This document shows, piece after piece, positions 36,491 through 46,083 of a DNA stretch of 64,000 bases; within the stretch, counting starts at the first letter, position 1; every line of letters begins with the position of its first letter. Under the pieces are notes generated by a model. That model saw only the letters and a program-made list of their open reading frames with translations. It had not been told where the DNA came from and made no database searches. Source of the stretch: Brevundimonas sp. (lineage in GTDB: Bacteria; Pseudomonadota; Alphaproteobacteria; Caulobacterales; Caulobacteraceae). The DNA is taken from NCBI RefSeq assembly GCF_029945885.1, contig NZ_JAQSDK010000028.1, positions 1-64,000 on the forward strand, read 5' to 3'. A program made the translations under genes and the position numbers.

Positions 36491-39052
36491 ATGAAGCCTC
36501 CGAAACGTACGCCGTTGAACCTGTCCGACCTTGAGCTGCCGACGCCTGACAGTCGCCCTGCGAGCGACGATGCGGCGGCACCGGAGTCAAAGGCCGACGG
36601 CGGTCCGGCCGTCGATTCCAACGCGCAACCGCAACGTCCGATGTCCGAGCGGCGGCGACGGCGACTGGCCGAGGAAAAGCGTCTGAACGCCGAACGCGCC
36701 GCCGAACCGGCCCCCGTCCTCGATGCCGAACCGGCCGCGACACCCGAATTCGCCGAATCCGCGGATGCACCGCCCGTCGCCTGGGATCCGCCCGCCATGC
36801 CGTCCCCGCCCCCGTCTTCGGCGGTGATGGCATCAGACCTGCCGGCCCCGGTCAGCCGCGCCGCCTATATGATCGCCGCGGCCGGGTCGGTCCTGTGGAT
36901 CGGCGGCGTCGCCTCGATGCTGGCCTATGAGATCGGCTCCGGCGCGGTGGAGCTGGAACCGCTCAGACTGGCCATCTACGCCCTGATCGCCCTCGCCCCG
37001 ACCGGCCTGGCCATCATGCTGGCCCACGCTGTGCGTCAGGGCTCGACCATCGCCGCCGAAACCCGCCGGGCCCGCGAACTGGCCCAGGCCCTGGTCGCCC
37101 CGACCGCCCTCGCCGCCCAGCAGGCCGGTGAGGTCCTTTCGACCCTGCGTCAGGACATCGACCAGGCCTCGCTGGCCATCGAACGCGCCCGCTCGGAGAT
37201 GACCCTGCTGCGCGAGGCCCTGGCCGAAGAAACCACCCGGCTGAACGAGGCCGCCGAGACGGCCGGCCGCACCGCCCGCCGCCTGTCGGAACAGCTGGGC
37301 CGCGAGCGTGAGGGTATGCAAACCCTCGGCCTGCAGCTCGACACCCAGGCCGCCAGCGTTCTGGACGCGGTCGAACGCCAGTCGCGCATGGTCGTGGATG
37401 CCTCCGACCTGGCCCAGACCCAGCTGCGCGAGGCCGAGGCTGCCCTCGCCGCCCGGGCCGCCGATCTCGCCGCCGCCGCGGGCGAGGCCCAGGACGCGGC
37501 CCGCATCGCCGCCGACGACCTGGCCCGCCAGACCCTGCGACTGGAAAATGCCGGCACCGGCGTGTCCGAACAGATCCAGTCGGTTGAGGCCGGCCTCGGC
37601 CAGCAGCGTGCCGCCCTGGTCACCGCCGCCTATTCGCTGCGCACCGACCAGGAGGATTTCTCCGCCCAGGTCGAGAGCCAGCGCGCCCAGTTGATCGAAC
37701 AGCTGTCGGCCGCCCGCGCCGCCGCCGCCGACCTCGGCCAGACCTCGGCCAGTTCGACCGACTCCCTCAAGGAACTGGTCGACGCGGCGACGGACCAGTT
37801 CCGCGCCCTCGTCGACATGTCCCAGCGCGAGGCCGATGGCTTCGACAATGCCACCAAGGTCGCCCTCGACCGCTTCGAGGCCATGGCCGCCGAGGCCCGG
37901 GACAACCTGGTCGAGGAAACCCGCCGCGCCCTGGCCGCGCTGCAGGCCACGGCCGAGGATTCCCGCCTCGCCGCCTCAGGGGCCGCTGACCAGGCCCAGG
38001 TGCGCGCCGACCGGCTGGGCGAGGCCCTGTTTGACGCGGCCCAGAAGGCCGACCAGGCCGCCGACGCCCGTATCGAGGGCGCGCGTCGTCTGGTCGGAGA
38101 GACCGCCGGTCTCGTCGACGAGGCCGGGGAACGGGCGCTGGAACGGCTCGAGGCCACGGTCGAGCGGATGAACATCACCTTCGCCCGGATGGAAGACGCC
38201 ATCGGCGAACTGGACGAGCGGGCCAGCAACCTGCCCGACCAGGCCCAGAAGCGGATCGATGCCGTGCGGGCCTCTGTCGAAGAGGGACTGGCGGCCCTGA
38301 CCGCCGCCTCGCGCAAGGCCGCCCAGGACACCGAGGCCCTCGACGCCGGCTTCCAGGAGCGGGTGCGTCGCAACTACGAAATGCTGACCGAGGCGGTGCG
38401 GCTGATGGGGGTCGTCTCCGGCGACACCCCCGCGCCCCGACGGCGCGAAACCACCGCCGCCGAGGATCAGACGTCGGGCGATCCGGCCGGCCCCCGTCCG
38501 GCACGCGCCGAAACCGGCCGGGGCTTCGGCCTGCGCGGCCGGCTGAAACTCGAGCCCGCCGGCAAATCCCCGCCGCCGACCCCGGTCGACGACCGGCTGG
38601 ACTGGAGCGACCTCGAGAACAGCGACGCGGACGAACCGCCGCTGGATCTCGATACGCCCGTCATGCCCGAGGCCGCCGGCAACGATCAGACCGACGCCCA
38701 GCTCGATGTGCTGACCGAACGGATCATCGCCGCCATCCGCCGGATGGGCGTCGACCCCAACGCCCTGCTGCCCCGCTCCCGCGTCGAGGAATCCGCCCAG
38801 GCCATCACCGACCGGGACTCCGACCGGGCCCGCCAGATCGTCCGCCGGGTCGCTCCGGCCGCCGTGCGCAGCGTCTCGCGCCGGGTTCTCAGCGATTCCG
38901 ATCTGCGCAATGACGCCGAACAGTTCGTCCACGGCTTCAGCCAGCGCCTGCGCGCCCGGACCGGCGACGGCGCGGGCGTCCTGGCCCTGCTGACCTCGGA
39001 CGGGGGCCGGGCCTTCATGCTGCTGGACGCCGCGATCGGCGACCTCGGCTGA
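36491..39052 (+). CDS. tipN: TipN-like polarity protein (long coiled coil)
   Basis: An 853-residue Ala-rich protein. Residues 1-110 are a disordered Pro/Ala/Glu region opening MKPPKRTPLNLSDLELP. Two transmembrane helices follow (about 122-145 and 160-180), then about 450 residues of nearly unbroken coiled coil. The end is a linker and a compact C-terminal domain (about 740-853, from DVLTERIIAAIRRMGVDPN). This layout and size match the Caulobacter new-pole marker TipN, which positions division and flagellar assembly. I recognise the architecture more than the sequence, so the symbol is tentative. It is followed 113 bases later by a small gene. Confidence 0.58.
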   Translation: MKPPKRTPLNLSDLELPTPDSRPASDDAAAPESKADGGPAVDSNAQPQRPMSERRRRRLAEEKRLNAERAAEPAPVLDAEPAATPEFAESADAPPVAWDPPAMPSPPPSSAVMASDLPAPVSRAAYMIAAAGSVLWIGGVASMLAYEIGSGAVELEPLRLAIYALIALAPTGLAIMLAHAVRQGSTIAAETRRARELAQALVAPTALAAQQAGEVLSTLRQDIDQASLAIERARSEMTLLREALAEETTRLNEAAETAGRTARRLSEQLGREREGMQTLGLQLDTQAASVLDAVERQSRMVVDASDLAQTQLREAEAALAARAADLAAAAGEAQDAARIAADDLARQTLRLENAGTGVSEQIQSVEAGLGQQRAALVTAAYSLRTDQEDFSAQVESQRAQLIEQLSAARAAAADLGQTSASSTDSLKELVDAATDQFRALVDMSQREADGFDNATKVALDRFEAMAAEARDNLVEETRRALAALQATAEDSRLAASGAADQAQVRADRLGEALFDAAQKADQAADARIEGARRLVGETAGLVDEAGERALERLEATVERMNITFARMEDAIGELDERASNLPDQAQKRIDAVRASVEEGLAALTAASRKAAQDTEALDAGFQERVRRNYEMLTEAVRLMGVVSGDTPAPRRRETTAAEDQTSGDPAGPRPARAETGRGFGLRGRLKLEPAGKSPPPTPVDDRLDWSDLENSDADEPPLDLDTPVMPEAAGNDQTDAQLDVLTERIIAAIRRMGVDPNALLPRSRVEESAQAITDRDSDRARQIVRRVAPAAVRSVSRRVLSDSDLRNDAEQFVHGFSQRLRARTGDGAGVLALLTSDGGRAFMLLDAAIGDLG

Positions 39053-39132
39053 TCGGCCGGACCGCACGCCGATGCCATGGATTGCCATTCGAAGCTTGAC
39101 GCGGGCGGGGCGTTAAGGACACCGTTCTCCAG

Positions 39133-39150
39133 CCGTCATGTAAGTGTCAC
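39133..39150 (+). promoter_or_regulatory. Pho-box-like direct repeat
   Basis: CCGTCAT and GTGTCAC are separated by four bases (GTAA), an 11-bp repeat with one mismatch per half-site to CTGTCA-type PhoB sites. It ends 15 bases before the ATG at 39166. That is closer to the start codon than an activator site would normally be, so the match may be chance. Confidence 0.3.
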
Positions 39151-39165
39151 GCGCAAGCAGGATCC

Positions 39166-39765
39166 ATGCTCGATATCCAGGCAGAAGCCGCGCCCGACCG
39201 CCGACCCGCGATCGTGATCTGCGCCTGGGATGCTGATGAATCCGGCTGGGACCCGGTCGAGGATCTGTCGGGCGTCGCCTGGAACCCCGTGGGGGCGCGA
39301 ACCATTCCCGTCGCCGCCGATGATCCTGAAACCCTCGCCGCGACCCTGGAAGCCCATCTGCGCGAGCGCGGCTGCCGCGCCCTGCTGCTGGTCGGCCGCA
39401 CCGGCCACGGCGACGCCTTCCAGATCCAGATGCGGGCCGAGAACCGCGTCCTGAACGGCACCGGCCGTCTTGATGACACCGGCCCCGGCCTGGCCCGGGC
39501 CACGGCCCCGGCCGCCGAAATCGTCCAGGCCCTGACCGATGCCGGCCTGGCCGCCGCCGCCTCCTCGGAGTCCGAGGCCGATGCCGGCAGCTATCTGCTG
39601 TACCGCATTCTCTCCAGCCTGCCCGACGGCACCGACAGCCCGGCCATCGGCCTGCTGCGCGCCCCGGAGACGGCCTCCGACGCCGCCGTCCAGCGCGGGG
39701 TCAAGGCCGCCGCCGCCGCCATGGCCAGCCACCTGTCACCCCTGCCCCGATCCTACGGCAACTAG
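39166..39765 (+). CDS. Pyroglutamyl-peptidase-like protein lacking the catalytic Cys and His
   Basis: A 199-residue protein with the outline of peptidase family C15. LLLVGRTGHGDAFQIQMRAE then NRVLN and GRLDDTG correspond to the family block around the catalytic Glu. ADAGSYLLYRIL falls where active enzymes have AGxYxCN, and IGLLRAPE where they have FIHVP. The nucleophilic Cys and the His are therefore both replaced (Leu and Arg by my alignment), so it is probably a non-enzymatic relative. Its start has AGGATCC-type spacing. It ends over the last four bases of the convergent MFS gene. Function unknown. Confidence 0.6.
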   Translation: MLDIQAEAAPDRRPAIVICAWDADESGWDPVEDLSGVAWNPVGARTIPVAADDPETLAATLEAHLRERGCRALLLVGRTGHGDAFQIQMRAENRVLNGTGRLDDTGPGLARATAPAAEIVQALTDAGLAAAASSESEADAGSYLLYRILSSLPDGTDSPAIGLLRAPETASDAAVQRGVKAAAAAMASHLSPLPRSYGN

Positions 39766-40940
39766 GCCTGGGTCTGCCGGCCCACCGCTGACAACGACCG
39801 CCGCACCCACAGCGACGCCACCGCTCCGGTCAGGGCCATCCCCGTCATCGCCAGATAGCCGCCCGCCCCGAAGACGTCGTACAGCGGCCCCGCCAGCGCC
39901 GTCGCCAGCCCGATCAGCACCCCCGCCGACAGCACCGAACTCAGGGTCTGGGCCGCCGTCTGGCTGCCCGGCGGGCTCAGCCGCTCGACGATCTCGACCC
40001 CGGCCAGATAGGTGGCGGCGAAACTCAGCGCATGCAGGGCCTGCAGCGGCCACAGCAGCCACAACGGCGGGGCGAAGGCCATGGCGGTCCAGCGCACCAT
40101 CGCTGCCCCGGAGCCGATCACCAGCATCAGCCACGGCCCGATGCCGCGCCGCCGCCGCCACGGCTCAATCCACCACATGAAGCCGATCTCGACCACGACC
40201 GAAAAGGCCCACAACAGGCCGGTCACGCTCTCGGCCAGCCCCTGCGCCTTCCACAGGATGGCCGAGAACCCGTAGTAGAAGGCATGGGCCGCCTGGACCG
40301 CGCCGATCGCGAACAGGGCGGTCATGAAGGCCGGATCGGCGACCAGCCGCCCCATGCCGCGGAACCGTTCGGCCCCGAGACTGGGGCCCGCCTCGTCGAC
40401 CGGCTCGGGCGGCAGGACAAAGGCCGCGACCCCGGCGATCAGCAGGGCGGCCACCACGATCCAGACGATCACCAGGTCGACACTGGCCCGCACCAGCAGG
40501 GCCCCCATCACCACATTGGCGACGACGAAGGCGGCCGAGCCGAAGCCGCGCGGCACAGAAAAGGCGAAGCCGCCGTGCCGCGCCAGCCGCAGGCTCAGCA
40601 CATCGGTCAAGGGGATGATCCCCGCCGCCGCCCCGGCCCCGACAAACCAGCAGGCCAGCCAGGCCCAGTAGCCCTCGACCAGTCCGGCCGCGCCATAACC
40701 CAGGGCCGCCGTCAGGCCCAGGATGGCGATCGGCGCACGCCGGGTCGCAAAGCCGTCGGCCCACACGGCGATCAACGGCCCGGTCAGGACCCGCGCCAGC
40801 ATCGGCACCGCCAGCAGACTGCCGATCTGGGTCCCCGACAGCCCCTGGGCGCGGAACCACAGTCCGGCATAGGGCAGGCTCACTCCGGTGGCACCGAAGA
40901 GCAACACATATTGGAGCGCCATGCGGCGGGCGGGGGTCAT
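39762..40940 (-). CDS. MFS transporter (MFS_1-like)
   Basis: A 392-residue major facilitator with twelve predicted helices, resembling the LacY/HcaT-like (phenylpropionate permease type) branch. The first helix is ALQYVLLFGATGVSLPYAG and the conserved loop 2-3 motif reads WADGFATRRAPI. Several Met codons could start it; 40940 gives a short cytoplasmic lead before helix 1, while 40973 adds eleven residues. Substrate cannot be told. Convergent with the gene at 39166 and divergent from DUF423. Confidence 0.82.
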   Translation of the reverse strand: MTPARRMALQYVLLFGATGVSLPYAGLWFRAQGLSGTQIGSLLAVPMLARVLTGPLIAVWADGFATRRAPIAILGLTAALGYGAAGLVEGYWAWLACWFVGAGAAAGIIPLTDVLSLRLARHGGFAFSVPRGFGSAAFVVANVVMGALLVRASVDLVIVWIVVAALLIAGVAAFVLPPEPVDEAGPSLGAERFRGMGRLVADPAFMTALFAIGAVQAAHAFYYGFSAILWKAQGLAESVTGLLWAFSVVVEIGFMWWIEPWRRRRGIGPWLMLVIGSGAAMVRWTAMAFAPPLWLLWPLQALHALSFAATYLAGVEIVERLSPPGSQTAAQTLSSVLSAGVLIGLATALAGPLYDVFGAGGYLAMTGMALTGAVASLWVRRSLSAVGRQTQA

Positions 40941-40990
40941 GGGCGGACCGATAGCAGACTCGGCCCCTCCCATGGGCTAGGCTTTTCACC

Positions 40991-41362
40991 ATGATCCAGT
41001 CCCGAAATCTGATGGTGTTCGCGGCGCTGAACGGCGCGATGGCCGTAATGACCGGAGCCTTCGCCGCCCACGGGGCCGGCCCGGCGGCCAAGGTCCTGCT
41101 GACCACCGGGGCCCACTACCAGCTGGCCCATGCGGTCCTGGCCCTGCTGTGCGCCGCCTGGCCGGTCCGCGACCGCCTTGTCCGCGCCGCCGGCTGGCTG
41201 GCCGCCTCCGGCGGTCTGGTGTTCGCGACGGCCCTGTCGCTGATCGCCCTCGCCGACCTGTCGCTGATGGGCGCGGTCGCCCCGGTCGGCGGCCTGCTGA
41301 TGATCCTGGGATGGATTTTGCTGGCCATTGCCGGGTTCAAATCACAAAATACCATCGCCTGA
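40991..41362 (+). CDS. DUF423 membrane protein
   Basis: A 123-residue integral membrane protein of the DUF423 (YwdK) family with four helices. The family pattern AALNGAMAVMTGAFAAHG opens the protein and the tail ends ILLAIAGFKSQ. Function of the family is not established. It is divergent from the MFS gene and lies 28 bases upstream of the proline iminopeptidase gene, probably in one transcript with it. Confidence 0.88.
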   Translation: MIQSRNLMVFAALNGAMAVMTGAFAAHGAGPAAKVLLTTGAHYQLAHAVLALLCAAWPVRDRLVRAAGWLAASGGLVFATALSLIALADLSLMGAVAPVGGLLMILGWILLAIAGFKSQNTIA

Positions 41363-41390
41363 CCCGCCAAGCTGAAAGTTCCTGTCCCGT

Positions 41391-42371
41391 ATGGCTTTTA
41401 CCGTGTCTGAAACCACCCGCCGCGACCTCTATCCCGAGATCGAGCCCTTCGCCTCCGGCTGGATGGCCACGGACGGCCCGCATGAAATCTACTACGAGGA
41501 GAGCGGCAACCCCCAGGGCCTGCCGGTTCTGGTCCTGCACGGCGGGCCCGGCGGCTCGGTCAATCCGGGCATGCGCCGCTATTTCGATCCGGCCAAATAC
41601 CGCATCGTCATGTTTGACCAGCGCGGCTGCGGCCAGAGCCGCCCCAATGCCTCGCTGGAGGACAACACCACCTGGACCCTGATCGCCGACATCGAACGGC
41701 TGCGCGAACGCTGCGACATCGACAAATGGGTCGTGTTCGGCGGCTCCTGGGGCTCGACCCTGTCGCTGGCCTACGCCATCACCCATCCGGAACGGGTCGC
41801 CAGCCTGGTGTTGCGCGGTATCTTCCTGCTGACCCGCAAGGAGCTGCACTGGTTCTACCAGGACGGGGCCTCGATGATCTTCCCCGACGCCTGGGAACGG
41901 TTCCTGGCCCCCATCCCCGAAAACGAACGCCATGACCTGATGGGGGCCTACTACAAGCGGCTGACCGGTGACGACCACGCCGAGCGCGACCGCTGCGCCG
42001 TCGCCTGGTCCAGTTGGGAGGGCGAGACCGTCAGCGTCCAGGGCCCGTCCAGCTGTCCCGACAAATTCGCGGACCCGGCCTTCGCCGTCGCCTTTGCCCG
42101 TATCGAATGCTGGTATTTCGTCAATGGCGGCTTCTTCCCGGAAGAGAACTGGCTGATCAGGAACATCGGCCGCATCCGCCACATCCCGACCTGGATCGCC
42201 CAGGGCCGGTTCGACGTGGTCACCCCGATCTCCGGAGCCTGGGCCCTGCACCGGGCCTGGCCGGACGCCAAACTCGACATCGTGCCCGACGCCGGCCACG
42301 CCTCGACCGAGCCGGGGATCATCGACAGCCTGATCCGGGCGACCGACTGGGCGGCGACGCTCCCGTCCTAG
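41391..42371 (+). CDS. pip: Proline iminopeptidase
   Basis: A 326-residue alpha/beta hydrolase of peptidase family S33 that removes N-terminal proline. The oxyanion strand is LVLHGGPGGSVNPGMRRYFD, the family hallmark DQRGCGQSRPNA follows, and the nucleophile elbow is FGGSWGSTLSLAYA (Ser near residue 115). The catalytic Asp is in GRFDVVTP and the His in DAGHASTEPG. Length is as usual. It may be cotranscribed with DUF423 upstream. Confidence 0.94.
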   Translation: MAFTVSETTRRDLYPEIEPFASGWMATDGPHEIYYEESGNPQGLPVLVLHGGPGGSVNPGMRRYFDPAKYRIVMFDQRGCGQSRPNASLEDNTTWTLIADIERLRERCDIDKWVVFGGSWGSTLSLAYAITHPERVASLVLRGIFLLTRKELHWFYQDGASMIFPDAWERFLAPIPENERHDLMGAYYKRLTGDDHAERDRCAVAWSSWEGETVSVQGPSSCPDKFADPAFAVAFARIECWYFVNGGFFPEENWLIRNIGRIRHIPTWIAQGRFDVVTPISGAWALHRAWPDAKLDIVPDAGHASTEPGIIDSLIRATDWAATLPS

Positions 42372-42374
42372 GCT

Positions 42375-42815
42375 TCAGTCCTTCGGATTGGTCTTCTCGA
42401 CCAGTTCGCCCAGCTGGAAGCCGATCCGCCGGGCGGGCCGTTCCTCGGGCTTTTTCACGGCGTTCAGCAGCACGTTGATCTGGGTATAGTGCTGCACCAG
42501 ACGCACCGTCTTGCCCTCGGCGTTCTTGCCCAGGAACAGGATCAGGTCCGGCCCCCAGAAGCCCAGGTCCTCGATCTGCATGGTGCCGTCGCCGGGCAGG
42601 CCGACCAGACGCGCCCCGACCTCCTCATCCTTGTCGATCCCCTTCTCGAAATCCTCGATCAGTTTCGACAGGCGGACGAAGGCCCATTCGGCCGGGTTCT
42701 CGCGCATCTTCACGCCCCGGGCCATGTCCGCCGCCGCCTCGGGAGCCAGGGCGCTGACCGGCTGCGGACAGGGGGCGAACATGGCCGGGTCGGCCTTGGG
42801 TATGGGACTGCTCAT
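42375..42815 (-). CDS. Conserved hypothetical protein downstream of rodA
   Basis: A 146-residue soluble protein, possibly DUF6173-like. An N-terminal Pro/Ala region precedes a mixed alpha/beta domain with WAFVRLSKLIEDFEKGID and a beta-rich part containing GTMQIEDLGFWGPDLILF, ending with RRIGFQLGELVEK. No signal or membrane segment is seen. It lies 41 bases after the rodA stop in the same direction, at the tail of the elongation operon, and its end nearly touches the convergent pip stop. The family label is from memory and weak. Confidence 0.65.
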   Translation of the reverse strand: MSSPIPKADPAMFAPCPQPVSALAPEAAADMARGVKMRENPAEWAFVRLSKLIEDFEKGIDKDEEVGARLVGLPGDGTMQIEDLGFWGPDLILFLGKNAEGKTVRLVQHYTQINVLLNAVKKPEERPARRIGFQLGELVEKTNPKD

Positions 42816-42856
42816 ACGTCCAGCCTACCGCCTGGCCCGCGCCGCCGGAAGCCGGA

Positions 42857-44008
42857 TCAGATCAGGCCGTGGCCCTTGGGCAGTTCGGCATAGCGGTGCA
42901 CCCGCGTGGCCATGACCAGGCCGAAGCCGATCATCACCGTGGCCATCACCGTGCCGCCATAGCTGAGCAGCGGCATCGGCACCCCGACGACCGGGGCCAG
43001 ACCCATGACCATGGCCCCGTTGATCAGCACATACAGGGCGAAGGTCGCCGTCATCCCCGCCGCGCCCAGCCGGCCGAAATGGCTGTGCGACAGCGACGAT
43101 ATCCGCAGGGCGATGACGATGATGGCGACATAGCAGGCCAGCACGGTGAACGAGCCGACGAAGCCGAACTCCTCGGACACGGCCGCGAAGATGAAGTCGG
43201 TGTGTTTCTCCGGCAGGAATTCCAGCTGGCTCTGGCTGCCCAGGCCGTAGCCCTTGCCCAGCAGGCCGCCCGAGCCCAGGGCGATCTTGGACTGGATGAT
43301 GTGATAGCCGTTACCCGACGGGTCGCCCTCGGGATTCAGGAAGGTCAGGACCCGGTTGCGCTGGTAGTCGTGCATCACGAACAGTACGAACGGCACGGCC
43401 GCGGCCACGGCGGCCGAACCGGCGGCGACGATGATCTTCCAGCTCAACCCGGCCATGAACATGATCGCCGCCCCGGTCAGGCCGATCAGCATGGCGCTGC
43501 CCAGGTCCGGCTGGTGCGCCACCAGCAGGAAGGGGGCGGCGATCATCCCTATCGGGAAGATCAGCTTCCACGAGAATTTGGCGTCCTGGGCCGAGGCCCC
43601 GTGGTACCAGCGCGCCAGGGCCAGCACGAGGCCGATCTTCATGATCTCGGACGGCTGGATCCGGGTGATGCCGATATCCAGCCAGCGCGTCGCCCCCATG
43701 GCCGTATAGCCGAACAGTTCGACCCCCACGAGCATCAGCAGGGCGACTCCGTAGATCGGATAGGCGGCGCGGAACCACCATTTCAGGTGGACCAGCGACA
43801 GCAGCAGCATCACGGCCAGCATCACGCCGAAACGGATCAGGTGTTTGGCCGCCCACGGATCCCAGGATCCCTTGGCCACCGAGAACAGCATCCCGGCGCC
43901 GATCGAGGTCACGACCGTCAGCAGGCCGACGAAACGCCAGTCGATCTGGGTCAGCTTGACCGACAGACGGTCGCGTTCGCCGGGACGGGTCAGGGCGGAG
44001 GAGGTCAT
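42857..44008 (-). CDS. rodA: Peptidoglycan glycosyltransferase RodA
   Basis: A 383-residue SEDS-family membrane polymerase of the elongation machinery, with about ten helices. Signature stretches are DPWAAKHLIRFG, GYTAMGATRWLDIG, QPSEIMKIGLVLALARWYHG, VAHQPDLGSAML, SQSQLEFLPEKHTDFIFA and LPLLSYGGT. It polymerises lipid II glycan strands together with the transpeptidase MrdA, whose gene overlaps it by four bases. Last core gene of mreB-mreC-mreD-mrdA-rodA. Confidence 0.96.
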   Translation of the reverse strand: MTSSALTRPGERDRLSVKLTQIDWRFVGLLTVVTSIGAGMLFSVAKGSWDPWAAKHLIRFGVMLAVMLLLSLVHLKWWFRAAYPIYGVALLMLVGVELFGYTAMGATRWLDIGITRIQPSEIMKIGLVLALARWYHGASAQDAKFSWKLIFPIGMIAAPFLLVAHQPDLGSAMLIGLTGAAIMFMAGLSWKIIVAAGSAAVAAAVPFVLFVMHDYQRNRVLTFLNPEGDPSGNGYHIIQSKIALGSGGLLGKGYGLGSQSQLEFLPEKHTDFIFAAVSEEFGFVGSFTVLACYVAIIVIALRISSLSHSHFGRLGAAGMTATFALYVLINGAMVMGLAPVVGVPMPLLSYGGTVMATVMIGFGLVMATRVHRYAELPKGHGLI

Positions 44009-46083
44009 CGCGGCTCCGACAGATAGGGACGGGGGCCGGAGGTGGCCGTGCGCGCCGGGGCCGACGGGCTGGGCGTCAGCACCTCGGCCGCGGCCGCTCC
44101 GGTGACTTCGCCACCGGGCAGGGCCCCGGCCTCACCCTCGTCGGCCTCAGCGGTGGCGGCTTCGGGCGGCGCGGGACGCTCGATACGGGCCCGCATGTCC
44201 GGATCCTTCAGCAGCACGGTCTTCATGATCTCGCGCGCCCGCGGCGCAGCATCGGCGGCCCCGCCGGCGGGCGCATGCTGGATGATCAGGGCAATGGCAT
44301 AGCGCGGCGCGTCGTGGGGGGCGAAGGCTACGAACAGGGCGTGGTCGCGCCGGGTCCAGACGGCGTCGCGCGGCCCGCGCGAGCCCGAGCCGTAGTCGCG
44401 CGACTGGGCCGTGCCGGTCTTGCCCGCCATCTGGATGTCGCCCAGCCCCAGCTGCGACGCGCGATAGGCGGTGCCGGTCACATCATTGGCCACCGCCGCC
44501 ATGCCGCCGCGGACGATGTCCAGATGCTCCTGGCTGAACGGCAGGTTGGGCACCTCGGCCCCGGACCGGCGGTCCTCGTCGCCGACCGACCGGACCAGGC
44601 GCGGCTGGATCGCCTTGCGGCCGTTGGCCAGGCGCGCGGTCATCACCGCCAGCTGCAGGGCACTGACCGACAGCGCCCCCTGGCCGATCGCCACCGACAG
44701 GGTTTCGCCCGGATACCAGGTGCCGGCGTCGGGATGGGTGGCCCCGGTGCGGCGCGCGTAGTCCGCCTTCCACTTCTGCGACGGCACCGTGCCGCTGGAC
44801 TGGCCGGCGATGCCGATCTCATAGGTGTTGCCGAAGCCCAGATCCCCGGCCACCCGGGCGATACGGTCGATGCCGGCCCGGTTGCACATGTGGTAGAAAT
44901 AGGTGTCGCACGAGTTCTTGATGGCGTTGTGCATGTCCATCGCGCCATGCCCGCCCCGCTTCCAGCAGCGGAAGGTGCGGTTGCCGTAGCGATAGCCGCC
45001 GGTGCAGACGACCCGCTCCGTCGGATTGACCCCGGCATCCAGCAGGGCCAGGGCCGTCGTCATCTTGAAGGTCGAGCCGGGCGGGAAGGTGCCGTAGATG
45101 GCCTTGTCCAGCAGCGGCTTGCGCTCATAGTCCCGCAGGGCATTGTAGATATTGCCCGGCACGCCGCTGACAAACAGGTTGGCGTCAAACGACGGGGCCG
45201 AGACCATGCACAGGATGTCGCCGTTGCGGACGTCCATCACCACGCAGCCGCCGGCCTCTTCGCCGAACACCTCCAGCGCCCGGTTCTGCACATCGGCGTC
45301 GAGGGTCAGGACCACGTCCTTGCCCGGCGTCGCCGCCAGCGAGCCGCCGACGTCCTCGCCGACGACGCGGCCGCGCGCATCGACCTCGACCCGGGTTCCC
45401 CCGGCCTCGCCGCGCAGATCCTCGTCCAGCGACTTCTCGACGCCGGACCGGCCGATGCGGAAACCGGGATTGTACAGCAGCGCCGGCGGGTCCTCGCCCT
45501 TGTCGCGAATGGCCTGGATGTCCCGGTCCGAGACCTTGGCCACATAGCCGATCACATGGGCGAACGAGCCACCGAACGGATAGTAGCGGGCCTCGTTCAT
45601 GTCGGCCATCACGCCGGGCAGTTCGTTGGCGTACAGATTGACCCGGGCGAACTCCTCCCAGCTCAGGTCGCTCTTGACCGGAACCGGCGAGAAGCGCGGG
45701 GCCGCGTTGACGTCGCGGATGATCGCCCGACGCCGCTCCAGCGTGTCCGGCAGCAGCCGGCCCAGCAGGTCCAGCGTATCGTCCAGGTCCTTGGTCTCGT
45801 CGCGCACCACCAGCACCCGGAAGCTGGGCCGGTTGCCGGCGATGACCACGCCGTTGCGATCCAGGATCCGACCGCGCGGTGGCGGCACCAGGCGGAAGTT
45901 AAACTGGTTGTTGGTCGCCAGGGTCGCATACTGCTGCGCCTGGATGACCTGCAGCTGGGCCAGACGCGCGGTCAGGGCCACCACGCCCAGGGTGGTCAGC
46001 CCGCCCAGCACGAAGGTCCGCCGCAGGAAGGACCCCTGGCGCTCGTTGACGTCCGAGAAGAAGATGGAGGGTTCGTGGCTCAT
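44005..46083 (-). CDS. mrdA: Penicillin-binding protein 2 (transpeptidase)
   Basis: A 692-residue class B PBP. An N-terminal helix (FVLGGLTTLGVVALTARLA) anchors it, a dimerisation/pedestal region follows, and the transpeptidase domain carries the active-site GSTFKM (Ser near residue 330), SCD and KTGTAQ. It crosslinks side-wall peptidoglycan with RodA. The C-terminal 60 residues after the catalytic domain are an Ala/Glu/Pro-rich tail that is not conserved. The start at 46083 overlaps the mreD stop by four bases; the open frame runs on across mreD but that part is not coding. Confidence 0.96.
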   Translation of the reverse strand: MSHEPSIFFSDVNERQGSFLRRTFVLGGLTTLGVVALTARLAQLQVIQAQQYATLATNNQFNFRLVPPPRGRILDRNGVVIAGNRPSFRVLVVRDETKDLDDTLDLLGRLLPDTLERRRAIIRDVNAAPRFSPVPVKSDLSWEEFARVNLYANELPGVMADMNEARYYPFGGSFAHVIGYVAKVSDRDIQAIRDKGEDPPALLYNPGFRIGRSGVEKSLDEDLRGEAGGTRVEVDARGRVVGEDVGGSLAATPGKDVVLTLDADVQNRALEVFGEEAGGCVVMDVRNGDILCMVSAPSFDANLFVSGVPGNIYNALRDYERKPLLDKAIYGTFPPGSTFKMTTALALLDAGVNPTERVVCTGGYRYGNRTFRCWKRGGHGAMDMHNAIKNSCDTYFYHMCNRAGIDRIARVAGDLGFGNTYEIGIAGQSSGTVPSQKWKADYARRTGATHPDAGTWYPGETLSVAIGQGALSVSALQLAVMTARLANGRKAIQPRLVRSVGDEDRRSGAEVPNLPFSQEHLDIVRGGMAAVANDVTGTAYRASQLGLGDIQMAGKTGTAQSRDYGSGSRGPRDAVWTRRDHALFVAFAPHDAPRYAIALIIQHAPAGGAADAAPRAREIMKTVLLKDPDMRARIERPAPPEAATAEADEGEAGALPGGEVTGAAAAEVLTPSPSAPARTATSGPRPYLSEPR

